This document shows, piece after piece, positions 9,009-16,891 of a stretch of DNA of 53,785 bases. The stretch lies in contig CAZMQG010000011.1 in NCBI GenBank assembly GCA_964568625.1, positions 1-53,785 on the forward strand, read 5' to 3'. Both the position numbers and the translations under genes were made by a program. Source of the stretch: JBAZAX01 sp964568625. Its GTDB lineage: Bacteria; Babelota; Babeliae; Babelales; RVW-14. Position 1 is the first letter of the stretch, and every line of letters begins with the position of its first letter. The notes below the pieces were generated by a model that searched no databases, had not been told where the DNA came from, and worked only from the letters and a program-made list of their open reading frames with translations.

Positions 9009-9848
9009 CTAAACAAAATCAAGACGTTTTTTCAATGCTTTAAACGACCAAATTGCAACGCCGCCTAACATTACCAACAAAACTGCACAACAAATCCAAA
9101 AATTTATTGATCCTTCTTGTCCAAGGAGTGCTGCGCGCATGCCCTCTGACATATAAACGATCGGATTTAAAAGCAGGGCGTAGGCCAGCTTTGGAGAAGT
9201 TGTATAAACCGAATTCCACGCAAAAGCATAACCACCCAAAAACCACAATGGGAACATAACTCGTGTCCATAAAATATCAAATTTGTCCATTGATGGAATA
9301 AGTGCAGAGACTAATAATGTTGCAGTTGCACAAAATACATTAGTTAATATAACGAAGAATAGCAATTTTACCCATGAAACGGTAAAAAGATCAAACCTAT
9401 TCCACAGAATCAACTTGGCAAGTGGCAATGAAGCAAAGCTCATGAGAGTTCCAATCGTTGAATAATAAAATATGTGGCTGCACAAAACAGTTGATGTGTG
9501 CGTTGGGAGTGTTAAATAATATGCGATTGTGTGATCACCTTCCAGGTCTGATACAAATGTTACTGCATTTCCGTAAAGCTCAAAAATGCCAACCGATGCT
9601 ATTATTCCACCAAGTTGAAATGGCCCAAAGGCGTCTGAAGTTCCAAAAGACTGCATCAGGTATCCGGACACAAGCATTGAACAGCCAGCCCAGATGTAAA
9701 AGTTGATAAACTTGTCCAGCAGAACTTGTTTGGCATTTGTAAATTTTAATCGTATTAACTGTTTTAAAATGTCTAAATCAATTCGATCTTGCTTCGCGAT
9801 TTTTTTTTGATCTCGCTGCGCGATTTTTTTTTGAAATATCATACTCAT
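9009..9848 (-). CDS. ABC-2 type transporter permease
   Basis: A 279-residue membrane protein with about six hydrophobic segments from residue 50 onward and an ABC-2-type arrangement (final segments with NPIVYMSEGMRAALLG, a typical ABC-2 motif). It forms an exporter with the ATPase encoded upstream, whose stop overlaps this start as ATGA. Cargo unknown; drug, lipid or polysaccharide export are all possible. The cytosolic N-terminus contains a tandem 8-residue repeat (KKIAQRDQ / KKIAKQDR). Confidence 0.85.
   Translation of the reverse strand: MSMIFQKKIAQRDQKKIAKQDRIDLDILKQLIRLKFTNAKQVLLDKFINFYIWAGCSMLVSGYLMQSFGTSDAFGPFQLGGIIASVGIFELYGNAVTFVSDLEGDHTIAYYLTLPTHTSTVLCSHIFYYSTIGTLMSFASLPLAKLILWNRFDLFTVSWVKLLFFVILTNVFCATATLLVSALIPSMDKFDILWTRVMFPLWFLGGYAFAWNSVYTTSPKLAYALLLNPIVYMSEGMRAALLGQEGSINFWICCAVLLVMLGGVAIWSFKALKKRLDFV
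9785..9832. repeat. Tandem 24-bp repeat with two 9-base homopolymer tracts
   Basis: Two adjacent 24-bp units (9785-9808 and 9809-9832) differ at two positions and each contains nine consecutive T (A on the coding strand). They encode the duplicated K-K-I-A segment at the N-terminus of the ABC permease. The units keep the reading frame, but slippage in either A tract would break it. Confidence 0.85.
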
Positions 9849-10621
9849 AATTGTTCCTTATTTTCTTGAGGCTCTTGATTTTCTTGCATTAATTCTAGAA
9901 ACACATCTTCTAAATTCTTTTTCTTGAAGTCGGACAAAAGCTTTTCCGGCGTATCAATTAATTTAATAAGTCCTTTGTCCAAAATGCAAACACGGTCAGA
10001 TAAGATTTCAGCCTCATCAAGGTAATGTGTGGTTAGAATTACCGTAACACCTTCTTGTTTAAGTTCCCTAATCTTTGCCCAGATTTGACGCCTTATGTGT
10101 GGATCAAGCCCAACGGTTGGTTCATCAAGAAGCACTATTTTGGGGCTGTGCATGAGACAGCGTGCAATCATAAACCGTTGCCTGTATCCTCCAGAAAGAA
10201 TATCTGCTTTGCGATCCAAAAAATCGCCAAGCTCAAACTGTTCAACCAGTTTGTTCAGTCGCGTAGTAATTTCATTTTCTGGCATTTTATGCAGTCGCCC
10301 TGCAAAGCGCAAATTTTGTTCAAGTGTTAAAAAACCATCAAGATTTGGTTTTTGCGGACAAAATCCAAGATGTGATCTGTAGTTGGCCAGGTCTTCATAA
10401 ATTGATTTGTTATCAAATATTATATCACCTTCGGTTGCAGGATGGAGTGTTGCAATTATTGAAGATAATGTTGATTTTCCTGCACCGTTAACGCCAAGAA
10501 GAGTGATAACCTCATCGTTATAAATATCCAATGATACGCCCTTGAGCGCGTCAATTGGCTTTTGGCCTTTTTGTTTATACTGTTTTTTTATGTTTTTTAT
10601 TTGTAAAAGTTTATTGGACAT
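9845..10621 (-). CDS. ABC transporter ATP-binding protein
   Basis: A 258-residue nucleotide-binding domain. Walker A is GVNGAGKST at 43-51, the Q-loop is CPQ at 88-90, the signature is LSGGYRQ at 142-148 and Walker B is VLLDEP at 163-168, followed by the switch histidine in TTHY. It resembles DrrA/multidrug-type ABC-2 ATPases. Partner permease is the overlapping downstream gene. The tail is acidic (QENQEPQENKEQ). Confidence 0.93.
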   Translation of the reverse strand: MSNKLLQIKNIKKQYKQKGQKPIDALKGVSLDIYNDEVITLLGVNGAGKSTLSSIIATLHPATEGDIIFDNKSIYEDLANYRSHLGFCPQKPNLDGFLTLEQNLRFAGRLHKMPENEITTRLNKLVEQFELGDFLDRKADILSGGYRQRFMIARCLMHSPKIVLLDEPTVGLDPHIRRQIWAKIRELKQEGVTVILTTHYLDEAEILSDRVCILDKGLIKLIDTPEKLLSDFKKKNLEDVFLELMQENQEPQENKEQL

Positions 10622-10678
10622 AATAATCTTTCAAAAAATATATATTAATTTTTTTAGAAACAAGACGGAACAACCTGA

Positions 10679-10712
10679 AAATTGGCGGTGCAAAAAAGAG
10701 ATGTGCCAATTT
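10679..10712 (-). promoter_or_regulatory. Inverted repeat upstream of the ABC exporter
   Basis: AAATTGGC at 10679-10686 and GCCAATTT at 10705-10712 form a perfect 8-bp inverted repeat with an 18-base spacer, about 60 bases upstream of the ATPase start. It could be an operator or a leader hairpin. No regulator is encoded next to it. Confidence 0.3.
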
Positions 10713-10824
10713 AAGGTAGCAATTAAAGAATTACCCCTGCAAGCGCAGGTGTGCGAATAAAAGATACTGAATTAAATTTCAGCTGTTACCATTGAGGATA
10801 ATAGCCGACACTCAGCATGATAAA

Positions 10825-10938
10825 TTAGGAAATAAAACGAACACCAAAGAATGCAAAGTAATTATTTACTTGATCTCCGTCGGATGACAAATAATGATTG
10901 AAGCGATTTTCATTGTGGGACTCCCTATAAAAATAGAG
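10825..10938 (-). pseudogene. Possible 3' remnant of a decayed gene
   Basis: A 37-codon open frame on the minus strand has no start codon or ribosome site and runs from an upstream TAA to a TAA at 10825-10827. Its residues are not random-looking for this base composition: polar and aromatic, ending NNYFAFFGVRFIS, similar to the last strand of a beta-barrel or a lectin-type fold. A separate frame in the same place has a good ribosome site (GGGAG) but only 15 codons. I read this as a possible relic; chance is not excluded. Confidence 0.25.
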
Positions 10939-10939
10939 T

Positions 10940-10976
10940 TATGATTAAAAAAATAACATGTACTTATTTAATCATA
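10940..10976 (-). terminator. AT-rich inverted repeat after the MazG-like gene
   Basis: A 10-bp inverted repeat (10940-10949 with 10967-10976) with a T-rich right arm on the minus strand lies about 55 bases after the MazG-like stop. It is a weak terminator candidate. Confidence 0.3.
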
Positions 10977-11029
10977 AATGTTGCAGTCTGGCAATTTATT
11001 TTGAAAAACAGTATAAAATGCCGTAAAAA

Positions 11030-11431
11030 CTACTTTTTTAGTTGAGGGTATTTATCAGGTCTTGCAAGATATCGATTTACTTCTGGATTATTTTCATCAA
11101 TTTCTATTGAAGAAACGTAAATGCCTTGAGAAAAGTCGCCTTTGTGTAATTTTTTTGTTTCACGAATTTTTTCAATTTCTGTTATCTCAAGCTTGTGTGC
11201 TGATAATATTGTGTAGACGACTTCCAGCAAATCTGCGAGTTCTTCTTTAAGTTCATCAACTGATTTAGTTTCTGCAACTTCATGCGCTTCTTCAAGTAAT
11301 TTGTCTTTAAGGGCAGCAACAAGCTCGGTGCTTTCTAATTTTTTATTGTGTACGATGCAGTTGGTAGTCAGCATCATATCCAGAATCTTATCTCTTATTA
11401 ATTTGTCGAATTTAAAACTTTGCTTAGCCAT
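11030..11431 (-). CDS. MazG/PRA-PH-like nucleoside triphosphate pyrophosphohydrolase
   Basis: A 133-residue all-alpha NTP pyrophosphatase. It opens with the K-L-I-R-D-K-I motif of this subgroup and has the metal-binding pattern E47-E48-x-x-E51 and E64-x-x-D67. Such enzymes hydrolyse (d)NTPs or modified nucleotides to monophosphate and pyrophosphate and serve as house-cleaning enzymes; the subgroup is often labelled phosphoribosyl-ATP pyrophosphohydrolase without histidine-pathway context, and none is visible here. AGAGG lies five bases before the ATG. It starts 13 bases after the stop of the ATPase gene, so it is probably co-transcribed with it. Confidence 0.8.
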   Translation of the reverse strand: MAKQSFKFDKLIRDKILDMMLTTNCIVHNKKLESTELVAALKDKLLEEAHEVAETKSVDELKEELADLLEVVYTILSAHKLEITEIEKIRETKKLHKGDFSQGIYVSSIEIDENNPEVNRYLARPDKYPQLKK

Positions 11432-11444
11432 TGGAACCTCTGTT

Positions 11445-12629
11445 TTATTTTGTTAAATCGTTAAGTAAGTTGCCAGCTGAGTGCCAAGTTACAATGCGCC
11501 CTTTTTCCATATCCCAATTTTTATCCCCACCGTAAACAAGCACATTGTTTTTTTGCATGGTTTTTGTAAGAGTGTTCCAGGGGAGCATTTTTTCGAGTGC
11601 TTCAATGTCTGCAGTCTTTGAAGCTTTTATCTCAATTGGGGTGATGTTTCCACCTTGTTCAACGATACAATCAATTTCAAAATCTGATTTATCTCGCCAA
11701 TAATAACAAGAAGGCCTAATTCCATGATTTAACTGCTGTTTTACAAAATCTGATACAATCATTGATTCAAATATGTTACCGCGCATGTAGTTTGCGAAGA
11801 GTTGATCAGAATTTGTGAGCCCAAGCAAAGAGCAGACAATGCCGGGGTCATAGAAGAATATTTTTGGGGACTTAATAAGGCGTTTTCTAAAATCCTTGTG
11901 ATATGGTTCTAATAAAAAAATTATATAACAGGCCTGTAGCACAGAGAGCCATTGCCTTACCGCAGTTACACTAATTCCCAAATCATCACTTATTGATGAT
12001 AAATTCAAAATTTGTCCATTGCGTCCAGCACAAAGTCGCATGAAGTAACTAAATCTATCAAGATTTGTAACATTTTTTATCTGTCGAACATCTCTTTCAA
12101 GATAAGTGTTAATGTAGCTGCCATACCAGTCAACAATGGAAATTTCTTTTTTATAAAGCTCGGGATAAAATCCCTTAAAAAGAGTTTCATCTATTGATGG
12201 TGGAATAGCATTTGCCTGTGTTAACTCGCGAATTGATAGCGGCAGCAAGTTTAAAATAGCCACTCGTCCAGCCAGACTTTGGCTTATGGATTCATTTAAA
12301 AGGAAATTTTGAGAACCGGTAATTATAAAGTGTCCTGGTTTATGGTATTCATCGATATAAATTTGTAGATAAGAAAAAAGCTCAGGAACATTTTGCGGCT
12401 CGTCTAAAATGATCCCGGAAGCTCCCATAAACTTTTTTAAGAAATTATGCGGATCGGCCCGAAAAATGGACCGGGTATTTGGGTCTTCAAAGTTGAAATA
12501 TTCGTAGTTGGGAAAAGTTTTTTTTACAAGTGTTGTTTTGCCGGATTGCCTTGGTCCTGTAACTGAAACAGCAGCAAATTGGGTTGCCAAAGTCTTTAAT
12601 TTGTTTTCTAACGTTCTTTTTATTATCAT
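11445..12629 (-). CDS. AAA ATPase with DUF4143 C-terminal domain (second copy)
   Basis: A 394-residue ATPase of the same family as 453-1691. Walker A is GPRQSGKT at 25-32, Walker B is GIILDE at 72-77, and TGSQN follows as sensor. The C-terminus has the nuclease-like D-F-E-I-D...I-E-I-K-A-S pattern. The two copies share layout but differ through most of their length, so they are old paralogues. GAGGTG precedes the ATG by four bases, and a 14-bp perfect palindrome sits immediately upstream, suggesting the gene is regulated separately from the upstream GNAT gene. Confidence 0.87.
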   Translation of the reverse strand: MIIKRTLENKLKTLATQFAAVSVTGPRQSGKTTLVKKTFPNYEYFNFEDPNTRSIFRADPHNFLKKFMGASGIILDEPQNVPELFSYLQIYIDEYHKPGHFIITGSQNFLLNESISQSLAGRVAILNLLPLSIRELTQANAIPPSIDETLFKGFYPELYKKEISIVDWYGSYINTYLERDVRQIKNVTNLDRFSYFMRLCAGRNGQILNLSSISDDLGISVTAVRQWLSVLQACYIIFLLEPYHKDFRKRLIKSPKIFFYDPGIVCSLLGLTNSDQLFANYMRGNIFESMIVSDFVKQQLNHGIRPSCYYWRDKSDFEIDCIVEQGGNITPIEIKASKTADIEALEKMLPWNTLTKTMQKNNVLVYGGDKNWDMEKGRIVTWHSAGNLLNDLTK

Positions 12630-12641
12630 TTTTCACCTCAA

Positions 12642-12672
12642 GACAAGTTTAAACTTAGAGTTTAAACTTGTC
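12642..12672. promoter_or_regulatory. Perfect 14-bp palindrome in the leader of the ATPase gene
   Basis: GACAAGTTTAAACT at 12642-12655 and its exact reverse complement at 12659-12672 are separated by TAG. On the minus strand it ends three bases before the GAGGTG ribosome site. There is no T run, so it is more likely an operator for a dimeric repressor or an mRNA hairpin affecting translation than a terminator. Confidence 0.55.
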
Positions 12673-12755
12673 CAGGCAAGCGTAAAAACTCGGTAAATGC
12701 GCTGATTTCAAGACATTTTATACAATTTTTGTCGAATTTAACGCTTTGTTTTCAA

Positions 12756-13283
12756 TTATGTTAATTTTTTAATAAACCATAATATCAAATCATCATCCAC
12801 TCGGACCGGGTCCCCTGGTTCGACAGGTTTATTTTTATAGGTTATACCGCAACCATCGGTAATATATCCTCTTTTAATGTAAAGTTTTTGTGCATTACCA
12901 TAGTCCGAATATAATCCTGTACCAAGCCCAACATATTGGCTTCGTTTTTGTGCTTCTGCTTCAGCCAAATCAAGCAACTTGGAACCGATTCCCTGTTGTC
13001 TGAACTTTTGTAGTACATTCAAATCGCTAATTTCAGGAATATTTTTATCAGCAAAATGTTGATAATCAGAGTGCCATTTTAAGCAGACGTAGCCAACAAA
13101 AACGTTTTCCTTGAATGCCACCCACACAAGTCGCGTATTGTTTTTTTGTTCTTCAAAATACTTTTGAAAAAGTGACGATGGTTTATTCCAGCCTATTTCA
13201 TCAAATGCAGCAACTATTTGTGGAATATCTACTTTTTCTAAAGCCCTAAAATTGAATGGAACTATATCAGTCACTTTGTTCAT
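12756..13283 (-). CDS. GNAT-family N-acetyltransferase (cytosolic)
   Basis: A 175-residue GNAT protein without signal peptide. Motif A is F-R-Q-Q-G-I-G-S at about 94-101, preceded by the beta-4 segment DLNV; motif B includes Y-I-K-R-G-Y. It should acetylate an amine of unknown identity. It is the last gene of a minus-strand run that begins at 16005; AGGA lies six bases before the ATG, and the DUF711 gene ends 27 bases upstream. Confidence 0.85.
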   Translation of the reverse strand: MNKVTDIVPFNFRALEKVDIPQIVAAFDEIGWNKPSSLFQKYFEEQKNNTRLVWVAFKENVFVGYVCLKWHSDYQHFADKNIPEISDLNVLQKFRQQGIGSKLLDLAEAEAQKRSQYVGLGTGLYSDYGNAQKLYIKRGYITDGCGITYKNKPVEPGDPVRVDDDLILWFIKKLT

Positions 13284-13310
13284 TGCAAGTCCTGTTTTAT
13301 ATTGAAAAGA

Positions 13311-14342
13311 TTAAAGTGTATTTATAATTACATCTTTTAAGTATTGATTTTTAAAATCAGTTTTCTGTCCGATTTTTGCTTTCCCATCTGATACAAATCT
13401 TGCAGCAAGCGGCTTGTCATATTTTTCCGCAAGGCCTTTCATGAGCGATAATATTTCTTTAACTCGCTCTTTATTTTCATTTATCCCAATAGGGTAAGTG
13501 TCAATGCCAAGTCCTGAGTGTAGCGATAAAAAGATATTTCTTTCAATTGAGAATTCATTTGCTTCGTAAGCCTGTGCCAATGAAAAATCCTCAAGACAGG
13601 GAAACATAATTCCACACAGTCCGACGGGCTTAGGGTTTTGGGCTTTTATAAATTTTGTTATTTTGATATAAAAATCGGTTGTAGTAGAACTGGAAAAGCC
13701 CATAGGATGTAGTTGATTTACAAAATTAATAAAACTACTTTTTCCCGAAAACAATGGTGCAACTGATGAGTCGATGCCAATAAATTCAGGATTTGTTTTG
13801 AATAAATTATTTATTTCTTCCCAGCAATTGCGCATTTTATGTAGCCATTCTTCGAGCGCATCACAGCTTTTGGTTGTTTTACAGCCTTCGGCCAAGTCTG
13901 TTGCTTGCAGGCCAATTGAAAAACCGTCTTGATGGTAAGCGGCAGATGGAAAGAATGGACTTGAATGGCGATTTTTGAAAACGTATGTGAAATTAAATGT
14001 TTTGGCTGCATTTCTTTTTATAATCTCAAACAAAAGATCAACAAAATAGTCATCAATTTTATCAGAATTGCAGAGCTCAACATTAAAAGAAACATTTTTT
14101 GCATTTAAAAAATCTTGCATTTGAGCTTGTATTTGTGTTTTGTTTAGCGTGCCTACGCTTAGTAACGTGTCTGGCAAATCAAGTGCGTCTAGATCTTTTA
14201 CAGAAACTGGAGAGCAGAGTCTTTTTGTTTGAATATCATAATCTGCAGTTTTAAGTGTTTGTTCAATTGAATTTAGTTTTTGTGTAACTTCTGAATTTGG
14301 GTGTTTTGAAAAATAACAGATAGATCTTATAATTTTATTCAT
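13311..14342 (-). CDS. DUF711 family protein
   Basis: A 343-residue protein that fits DUF711 (UPF0210-related). Visible family segments are the N-terminal R-S-I-C-Y-F-S near the start, S-S-P-F-F-P-S-A-A-Y-H near 130, F-S-I-G-L-Q-A, the G-I-D-S-S-V-A-P turn, and the C-terminal L-G-I-D-T-Y-P-I-G motif. The biochemical role of DUF711 is not established. The ribosome site is weak. It lies 5 bases after the pyrophosphatase-like gene in what looks like one operon. Confidence 0.65.
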   Translation of the reverse strand: MNKIIRSICYFSKHPNSEVTQKLNSIEQTLKTADYDIQTKRLCSPVSVKDLDALDLPDTLLSVGTLNKTQIQAQMQDFLNAKNVSFNVELCNSDKIDDYFVDLLFEIIKRNAAKTFNFTYVFKNRHSSPFFPSAAYHQDGFSIGLQATDLAEGCKTTKSCDALEEWLHKMRNCWEEINNLFKTNPEFIGIDSSVAPLFSGKSSFINFVNQLHPMGFSSSTTTDFYIKITKFIKAQNPKPVGLCGIMFPCLEDFSLAQAYEANEFSIERNIFLSLHSGLGIDTYPIGINENKERVKEILSLMKGLAEKYDKPLAARFVSDGKAKIGQKTDFKNQYLKDVIINTL

Positions 14343-14347
14343 GACGA

Positions 14348-14695
14348 TTAATCTTTCTTAGGTATATAAATTGCTTTTAAAACTTCATTCATCGTTTTAT
14401 AAATTAACGAAATTTCATGTTCTGTACATGCATAAACAATCTTTGTTTCGATATCATTTTTGATTGGATCAACTGTGCATAAAATTCCATTTATTTTTTT
14501 AATTGGGCAAGATCCAACCCAGATATCTACCTCATTCCCATCAGAAGCTTTTGTTCCTTTCAAGAATCCATAATCAACGGGATAAATAAATGTTGGATAT
14601 TTTGGATGAGCGGTATTTTTAGGTCGTTCAATTATGATTTCTGATTTTTCAAGTAGTGTGTTTAACATATTCCAAAATGCATTGTTGGTTTGCAT
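14348..14695 (-). CDS. Inorganic-pyrophosphatase-like small protein
   Basis: A 115-residue protein with the core of family I inorganic pyrophosphatase: E23-R-P in the first strand, Y39-P-V-D-Y-G near 39-43, the D52-G-N-E-V-D57 metal-binding loop, and C-T-V-D76...D81. Full-size enzymes have about 170-180 residues, so this is a compact variant. It would hydrolyse pyrophosphate or a related phosphoanhydride. GGAG eight bases upstream lies inside the end of the HAD gene, consistent with coupled translation. Confidence 0.7.
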   Translation of the reverse strand: MQTNNAFWNMLNTLLEKSEIIIERPKNTAHPKYPTFIYPVDYGFLKGTKASDGNEVDIWVGSCPIKKINGILCTVDPIKNDIETKIVYACTEHEISLIYKTMNEVLKAIYIPKKD

Positions 14696-14698
14696 GAA

Positions 14699-15292
14699 TT
14701 ATTCTCCAATATTTCTCATGAAGATTTTAAAATCTTCAATATTTTTGTAGTGATGGCATGTCCATCCAAGTTTTGCAGCTGCTTCAACATGAGATTTTGA
14801 ATCATCAATAAAAGCAATATCCTTGGACTGAATGTTAAGCTTTGATTCAATGTATCTGAAAAATTCCGGTTCCGGCTTTATAGCTCCAATTTTACATGAA
14901 GAAAAAAAGCCATCAAAGTAATGGGCAACCTTTTCTTGAAGAAATGCGGTCCGAAAGCTATCTTGATTGGTTCCAATATAAAGTTTGGTGTTTTTGATAG
15001 ATTTAATCGTTTGAAGCATTTCTGTATTAATGTTTAAATCATGGTTAAGCCAATACTCAATGAAATCATCAATTGACAATGCTATTTGCAACTCTGTAAA
15101 TATATTTTTAAGGTGCTCTTGCATATCAAGCAACCCCTTCATAACTAATGTCCAATTACCAGAATAAATTTTAGACATTTGTTCTTCAGTAAGCCCAAGG
15201 TCAGCGTGAATATTTTTATGCCATAAATATTTACCATTTGCATCTTTGCAATGGGTTAGAACTCCATCAAAATCGAAGATAAATGCTTTCAT
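14699..15292 (-). CDS. HAD superfamily phosphatase-like hydrolase
   Basis: A 197-residue HAD hydrolase. Motif I is F-D-F-D-G-V-L with nucleophile D7 and acid D9, motif II is the G-T-N-Q segment, motif III is K-P-E-P and motif IV is F-I-D-D-S. Subfamily IA layout with a helical cap. Substrate unknown; small phosphomonoesters are usual. The start overlaps the stop of the cyclase gene by four bases (ATGA). Confidence 0.88.
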   Translation of the reverse strand: MKAFIFDFDGVLTHCKDANGKYLWHKNIHADLGLTEEQMSKIYSGNWTLVMKGLLDMQEHLKNIFTELQIALSIDDFIEYWLNHDLNINTEMLQTIKSIKNTKLYIGTNQDSFRTAFLQEKVAHYFDGFFSSCKIGAIKPEPEFFRYIESKLNIQSKDIAFIDDSKSHVEAAAKLGWTCHHYKNIEDFKIFMRNIGE

Positions 15293-16005
15293 TTTTTGTC
15301 CACAATAGCGATTACTCTTGCCAATGCTGAGTCTGTTTCGGTTTTTAGTGGTAATGCAACAACTTTAAAATTGTTTAATTCCAATAAACTTTCGAGATTG
15401 GTCAAATTCTCAATAATCAAAATATTGTTTTCAAAAAATATTTTGTGTGTTTCAAAAGGATATTTATCTGGTGAAAAAAAGTCGATTCCTATCATTTTGA
15501 TTTTATGTTTTACAAGTTCATTGGCGAAATTTACAGAAATTATTGGATGATTGTTAAAGTAGTCTGCTGAGCCAAATTTTTTATCGGATCCTGTTAGAAT
15601 CAAAACAATTAAGTTATCTTCTGTTGGTAGATCTTTCAGTAAAGATTCATCGATTGTTTTATTACGGGCATCAATCAAATATCCTTTTCCTACAAATCTA
15701 TCAGCAGGAAATTCAGAAAGTAAAACTTTGGATTCAGTTAAATGTCCTGGGCCATCGATGTGTGTTCCAACATGCATTCCTGATGTTAGCATCCAATCGA
15801 TATATTTATTTTCAGCCAAATTACGAATTTTTTCGATGGATGTCGGTTCATCAAAATGATGCACAGGCATTGATTTTGTAAATTTGTGAGTTAGGTCGAT
15901 AATTCTTGGCATATACGGTTTCCTTTTGTTCAGACTTCCAAAAAACATATATCCTGTAATGAAAATAAGTATTGTAGTTGTTACAAAAATTAACATATTT
16001 TTCAT
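15289..16005 (-). CDS. Membrane-anchored cyclase/kynurenine-formamidase-like metal hydrolase
   Basis: A 238-residue cyclase-family (PF04199-type) protein. The metal-binding signature H78-V-G-T-H82-I-D84-G-P-G-H88 is intact, and a later HxxxxE-type segment is present. Family members include bacterial kynurenine formamidase and isatin hydrolase, which hydrolyse amides. An N-terminal hydrophobic segment (4-23) precedes the domain, so it is probably exported or anchored outside the membrane. First gene of a run (cyclase, HAD, pyrophosphatase-like, DUF711, GNAT) with short gaps or overlaps. Confidence 0.85.
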   Translation of the reverse strand: MKNMLIFVTTTILIFITGYMFFGSLNKRKPYMPRIIDLTHKFTKSMPVHHFDEPTSIEKIRNLAENKYIDWMLTSGMHVGTHIDGPGHLTESKVLLSEFPADRFVGKGYLIDARNKTIDESLLKDLPTEDNLIVLILTGSDKKFGSADYFNNHPIISVNFANELVKHKIKMIGIDFFSPDKYPFETHKIFFENNILIIENLTNLESLLELNNFKVVALPLKTETDSALARVIAIVDKK

Positions 16006-16204
16006 GATTGTGATTGCTCCCTGAATTTGTAAATTTAGTAATATGATAAATTTACCATATTTATTTAGTTTTGTGGCTAATCCTTACGATGTTGAATTGG
16101 TTTTATGCTGAATTTAACAATATTTTATTAATTTGATAAAATTATCGACTTGATTTAAAGTATTTTCGAAAAATTTTTAACATCTTTTAAACAGATAGGA
16201 TTTA

Positions 16205-16651
16205 ATGAATAAAGAACGATTCAAAATGAATGCCTTTGTGGCGTTGATTTTACGTAAAAATGATACAATTTTGCTCATAAGACGATTCAATACCGGAAGT
16301 GGAGATGGATTTTATTCTTGCGCCGGAGGGGGAGTTGATGGAAATGAGCCAATTACGCAAGCGATGATTCGCGAAGCGGATGAGGAACTTGGGATAAAAT
16401 TAAAAAAGGAAAACTTGAAAATAGTGCACATTGTTCATTCCAAGCAGAGAGACGGTGCAAATGAGAGCATGGGGTTTTTTCTTGAGGCAACAGAATGGGA
16501 GGGCAAACCGCAAAATATGGAGCCGCATAAGCACGATGATGTTGCATGGTTTTCAATAAATAGTTTGCCCCAAAATATATTCCCTCGACTCATCCATGTG
16601 ATTAAGATGATGGATGAAAAGATTTTTTACAGCGAGTATGGTTGGGAGTAA
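16205..16651 (+). CDS. Nudix hydrolase
   Basis: A 148-residue Nudix protein. The Nudix box is complete: G-x5-E-x7-R-E-x-x-E-E-x-G-I (about residues 43-65), ending READEELGI. It hydrolyses a nucleoside diphosphate linked to another group; the sequence is close to the 8-oxo-dGTPase/MutT-like subgroup but the substrate is not certain. AGGA lies four bases before the ATG. An internal ATG at 16226 is a possible alternative start. Followed by a very strong terminator and divergent from the cyclase operon. Confidence 0.9.
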   Translation: MNKERFKMNAFVALILRKNDTILLIRRFNTGSGDGFYSCAGGGVDGNEPITQAMIREADEELGIKLKKENLKIVHIVHSKQRDGANESMGFFLEATEWEGKPQNMEPHKHDDVAWFSINSLPQNIFPRLIHVIKMMDEKIFYSEYGWE

Positions 16652-16709
16652 TTTTGAATTTATTTTTTAGCAAAGTTTTTATCGTTTAAACTTCTAAAAT
16701 TTTGTATTT

Positions 16710-16762
16710 AAATGCCTAATTTCTAATAAAAACGACATTTTTATTAGAAATTAGGCATTTTT
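16710..16762 (+). terminator. 23-bp perfect stem-loop terminator
   Basis: Perfect 23-bp inverted repeat (16710-16732 with 16738-16760), loop CGACA, ending in a T run. Because the left arm starts with A residues it could also act on the minus strand. It separates the Nudix gene from the cyclin gene. Confidence 0.9.
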
Positions 16763-16891
16763 CAGTTTATGGCGCTTTTAAATTGATTAATTTTCGTGTA
16801 TTATTAATATTCATATTGTAATATTAATTCGGTTTTTAATTTATTTTAAATAATTAAAAAATATTCTATTTTGTTACTGGGGGCATTGTTC

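Larger units (their letters stand above)
10713..11029. other. Gene-poor gap between ABC exporter and MazG-like gene
   Basis: About 320 bases with no complete gene. It holds a short stem-loop around 10732-10751, a possible gene remnant on the minus strand (10825-10938) and an imperfect inverted repeat at 10940-10976. No tRNA or recognised ncRNA motif was seen. Confidence 0.5.

Noticed and set aside
10729..10763. Short GC-rich stem-loop resembling a single CRISPR repeat
   Set aside because: Only one copy is present, with no spacer periodicity and no cas genes.
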